From Deltaproteobacteria bacterium (GTDB lineage: Bacteria > Desulfobacterota > Syntrophia > Syntrophales > UBA5619): 7,853 nucleotides of DNA. Made by a program: the position numbers and the translations under genes. The notes under the pieces are model-generated. The model did not search any database, was not told where the DNA came from, and was given only the letters and a program-made list of their open reading frames with translations. Shown here piece after piece: positions 6,597-7,853 of this stretch. How positions within the stretch are numbered: position 1 is the first letter of the stretch; every line of letters starts with the position of its first letter. The stretch spans positions 1-7,853 of the forward strand of contig JAPLJY010000224.1 in NCBI GenBank assembly GCA_026388345.1, in the 5' to 3' direction.

Positions 6597-7853
6597 ATGC
6601 AATCCAAAACAGACAAGAAACCGTTCTCCCATCAGGAAAGGCACGGAAAGGCGGCGGATAAGGGTATCGCCTACCGTGCGATTCGCTTTGACGAAACCTG
6701 CCCGGTTCCAGACACCCTGCTTTCCCTGCTGAAATACGAGTACCTGCGTCAGGAACTCTGGGTCCCTCTGGAGAAGCGGGAAGGTCGGATTTGCGTACTG
6801 TTGGACGATCCCCAGAACATCCTGAAACGGGATGCCATCGAAAGCCTGCTCAAAACCAAGACGGTGGAGTACTGCGTGGCGGCGAAGGAAGACATCCTGC
6901 TGTACATCGACCACTTCTTCAAGGCGGAGGCGTCCGGCAAACACCGCGGCAACGGGGAGGACCCTTCCGTCTCCGAATCGGACCACAATATCGTCAAACT
7001 CGTCGATGAAGTCATCAATGAGGCCTATCTCCGCCGGGCGTCGGACATCCATTTCGAACCCGATATCCGGGACCATCTGGTGAACGTCCGTTTCCGGATC
7101 GACGGGGAGTGCATCCTCTTCAAGACCTATCCCTACGAGTACCGTTCCGCCATCGTCTCGCGGATCAAGATCATGTCCAACCTCGATATCACCGAACGGC
7201 GGCTTCCCCAAGACGGGAAGATCAAGCACAAGGTCCCGGACACCGGAGAGATCGAACTGCGGGTGGCCACCGTCCCCACCCAGGGCTATGTGGAGGACGT
7301 CGTTCTGCGGATCCTCACTCGGGGGAAAATCCTGGTTCTCGATGAACTCCAGATGGCGCCGGAGACCCTGGAAAGGTTCAAGGCGATCCTGAAAAAACCG
7401 TACGGCCTGATCCTGCTCGTCGGCCCCACCGGTTCGGGAAAGACCACGACCGCCCATGCCGCGCTGCACATGCTCAACCGCCCCAACGTGAAAATCTGGA
7501 CGGTGGAGGACCCCGTGGAGATCACCCAGAAGGGGATCCGCCAGGTTCAGGTCCATCACAAGATCGGCCTCGATTTCAGCAACGCCATGCGCGCCTTTCT
7601 CCGGGCCGATCCGGACATCATCATGGTGGGCGAGATGCGGGACTACGAGACGGCGAAGATGGGGGTCGACGCCTCCACCACGGGCCATCTGGTCCTCTCC
7701 ACGCTGCACACCAACAACGCGCCGGAGACGATCGTCCGGCTCCTGGACATGGGGATCGACCCCTTCTCCTTCGCCGATTCCCTGCTGTGCGTGCTGGCGC
7801 AGCGGCTGGTCCGCTCCCTTTGCACCGCCTGCAAGGAACCCTATCATCCCGCG
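6597..7853 (+). CDS. Type II secretion / type IV pilus assembly ATPase (GspE/PilB/MshE family), 3' truncated by window edge
   Basis: This is a cytoplasmic hexameric ATPase of the secretion superfamily that powers pilus or pseudopilus assembly at the inner membrane. The frame is open for 419 codons to the last base with no stop. Residues about 25-110 form a short N-terminal domain resembling the GspE/MshE N-terminal module, after a Lys/His-rich leader. The core begins with the conserved ASDIHFEP (148-155), then FRIDGE and KIMSNLDITERRLPQDGKI. Next are Walker A GPTGSGKTT (276-284), the Asp box TVEDPVE (E304, D305), and Walker B DPDIIMVGEMRD (338-349; GEIRD is more usual). The His box TTGHLVLSTLHT has H364 and H371. 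After AQRLVRSL come C409 and C412, the first half of the tetracysteine zinc site; the second half would lie beyond the window. It starts 12 nt after uvrA, suggesting co-transcription. Whether it serves a secretion system, a pilus or another machine cannot be told without the partners. Confidence 0.93.
   Translation, partial: MQSKTDKKPFSHQERHGKAADKGIAYRAIRFDETCPVPDTLLSLLKYEYLRQELWVPLEKREGRICVLLDDPQNILKRDAIESLLKTKTVEYCVAAKEDILLYIDHFFKAEASGKHRGNGEDPSVSESDHNIVKLVDEVINEAYLRRASDIHFEPDIRDHLVNVRFRIDGECILFKTYPYEYRSAIVSRIKIMSNLDITERRLPQDGKIKHKVPDTGEIELRVATVPTQGYVEDVVLRILTRGKILVLDELQMAPETLERFKAILKKPYGLILLVGPTGSGKTTTAHAALHMLNRPNVKIWTVEDPVEITQKGIRQVQVHHKIGLDFSNAMRAFLRADPDIIMVGEMRDYETAKMGVDASTTGHLVLSTLHTNNAPETIVRLLDMGIDPFSFADSLLCVLAQRLVRSLCTACKEPYHPA

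Noticed and set aside
5975..6661. 228-codon plus-strand frame overlapping the uvrA 3' end and the start of the ATPase gene
   Set aside because: It is Arg/Pro/Gly-rich, out of frame with conserved UvrA zinc-module and ABC sequences, and resembles nothing known.
3603..7847. A 1414-codon open frame on the minus strand, opposite uvrA and the ATPase gene
   Set aside because: Its translation is rich in Asp, His, Pro, Val, Leu and Arg with no recognisable domain, and it lies antisense to two fully conserved genes. GC-rich codon use on the sense strand removes stops from the matching antisense frame, so length alone is not evidence.

Overview
The window is a compact, high-GC (about 60% by eye) stretch of a bacterial chromosome. 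All genes lie on the + strand and coding density is close to complete. Gene content and protein style (two PpiC-type periplasmic foldases, Mfd, UvrA, a PilB/GspE-type ATPase) fit a Gram-negative bacterium. The feel is deltaproteobacterial (Desulfobacterota, Syntrophus/Geobacter-like), but this is an inference from style and was not tested by any search.

Layout, left to right: (1) 2-1672, the C-terminal half of the transcription-repair coupling factor Mfd, cut by the left edge. (2) 1675-2751, a lipoprotein with one PpiC rotamase domain, starting 2 nt after the mfd stop. Its signal-peptide region contains a perfect 61-nt palindrome (1705-1765) that is translated in frame. (3) 2797-3768, a second, exported SurA-like PpiC isomerase after a 45-nt AT-richer spacer with a good ribosome binding site. 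(4) 3765-6584, full-length UvrA (939 aa), overlapping the previous gene by 4 nt (ATGA). (5) 6597-7853, a PilB/GspE/MshE-type secretion or pilus ATPase that starts 12 nt after uvrA and runs off the right edge with no stop.

The spacing (2, 45, -4 and 12 nt) suggests one transcriptional unit. It would combine the two proteins that couple stalled RNA polymerase to nucleotide excision repair (Mfd recruits UvrA) with a pair of envelope foldases and a type II secretion/type IV pilus motor.

The most unusual element is the palindrome at 1705-1765. It looks like a REP-like or palindromic mobile repeat that has become part of the coding sequence, supplying the positively charged n-region and the start of the hydrophobic core of the lipoprotein signal peptide. 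I found no RNA gene, CRISPR array, complete transposon or evidence of a wholly new multi-gene system. No gene-free stretch exceeds 45 nt.
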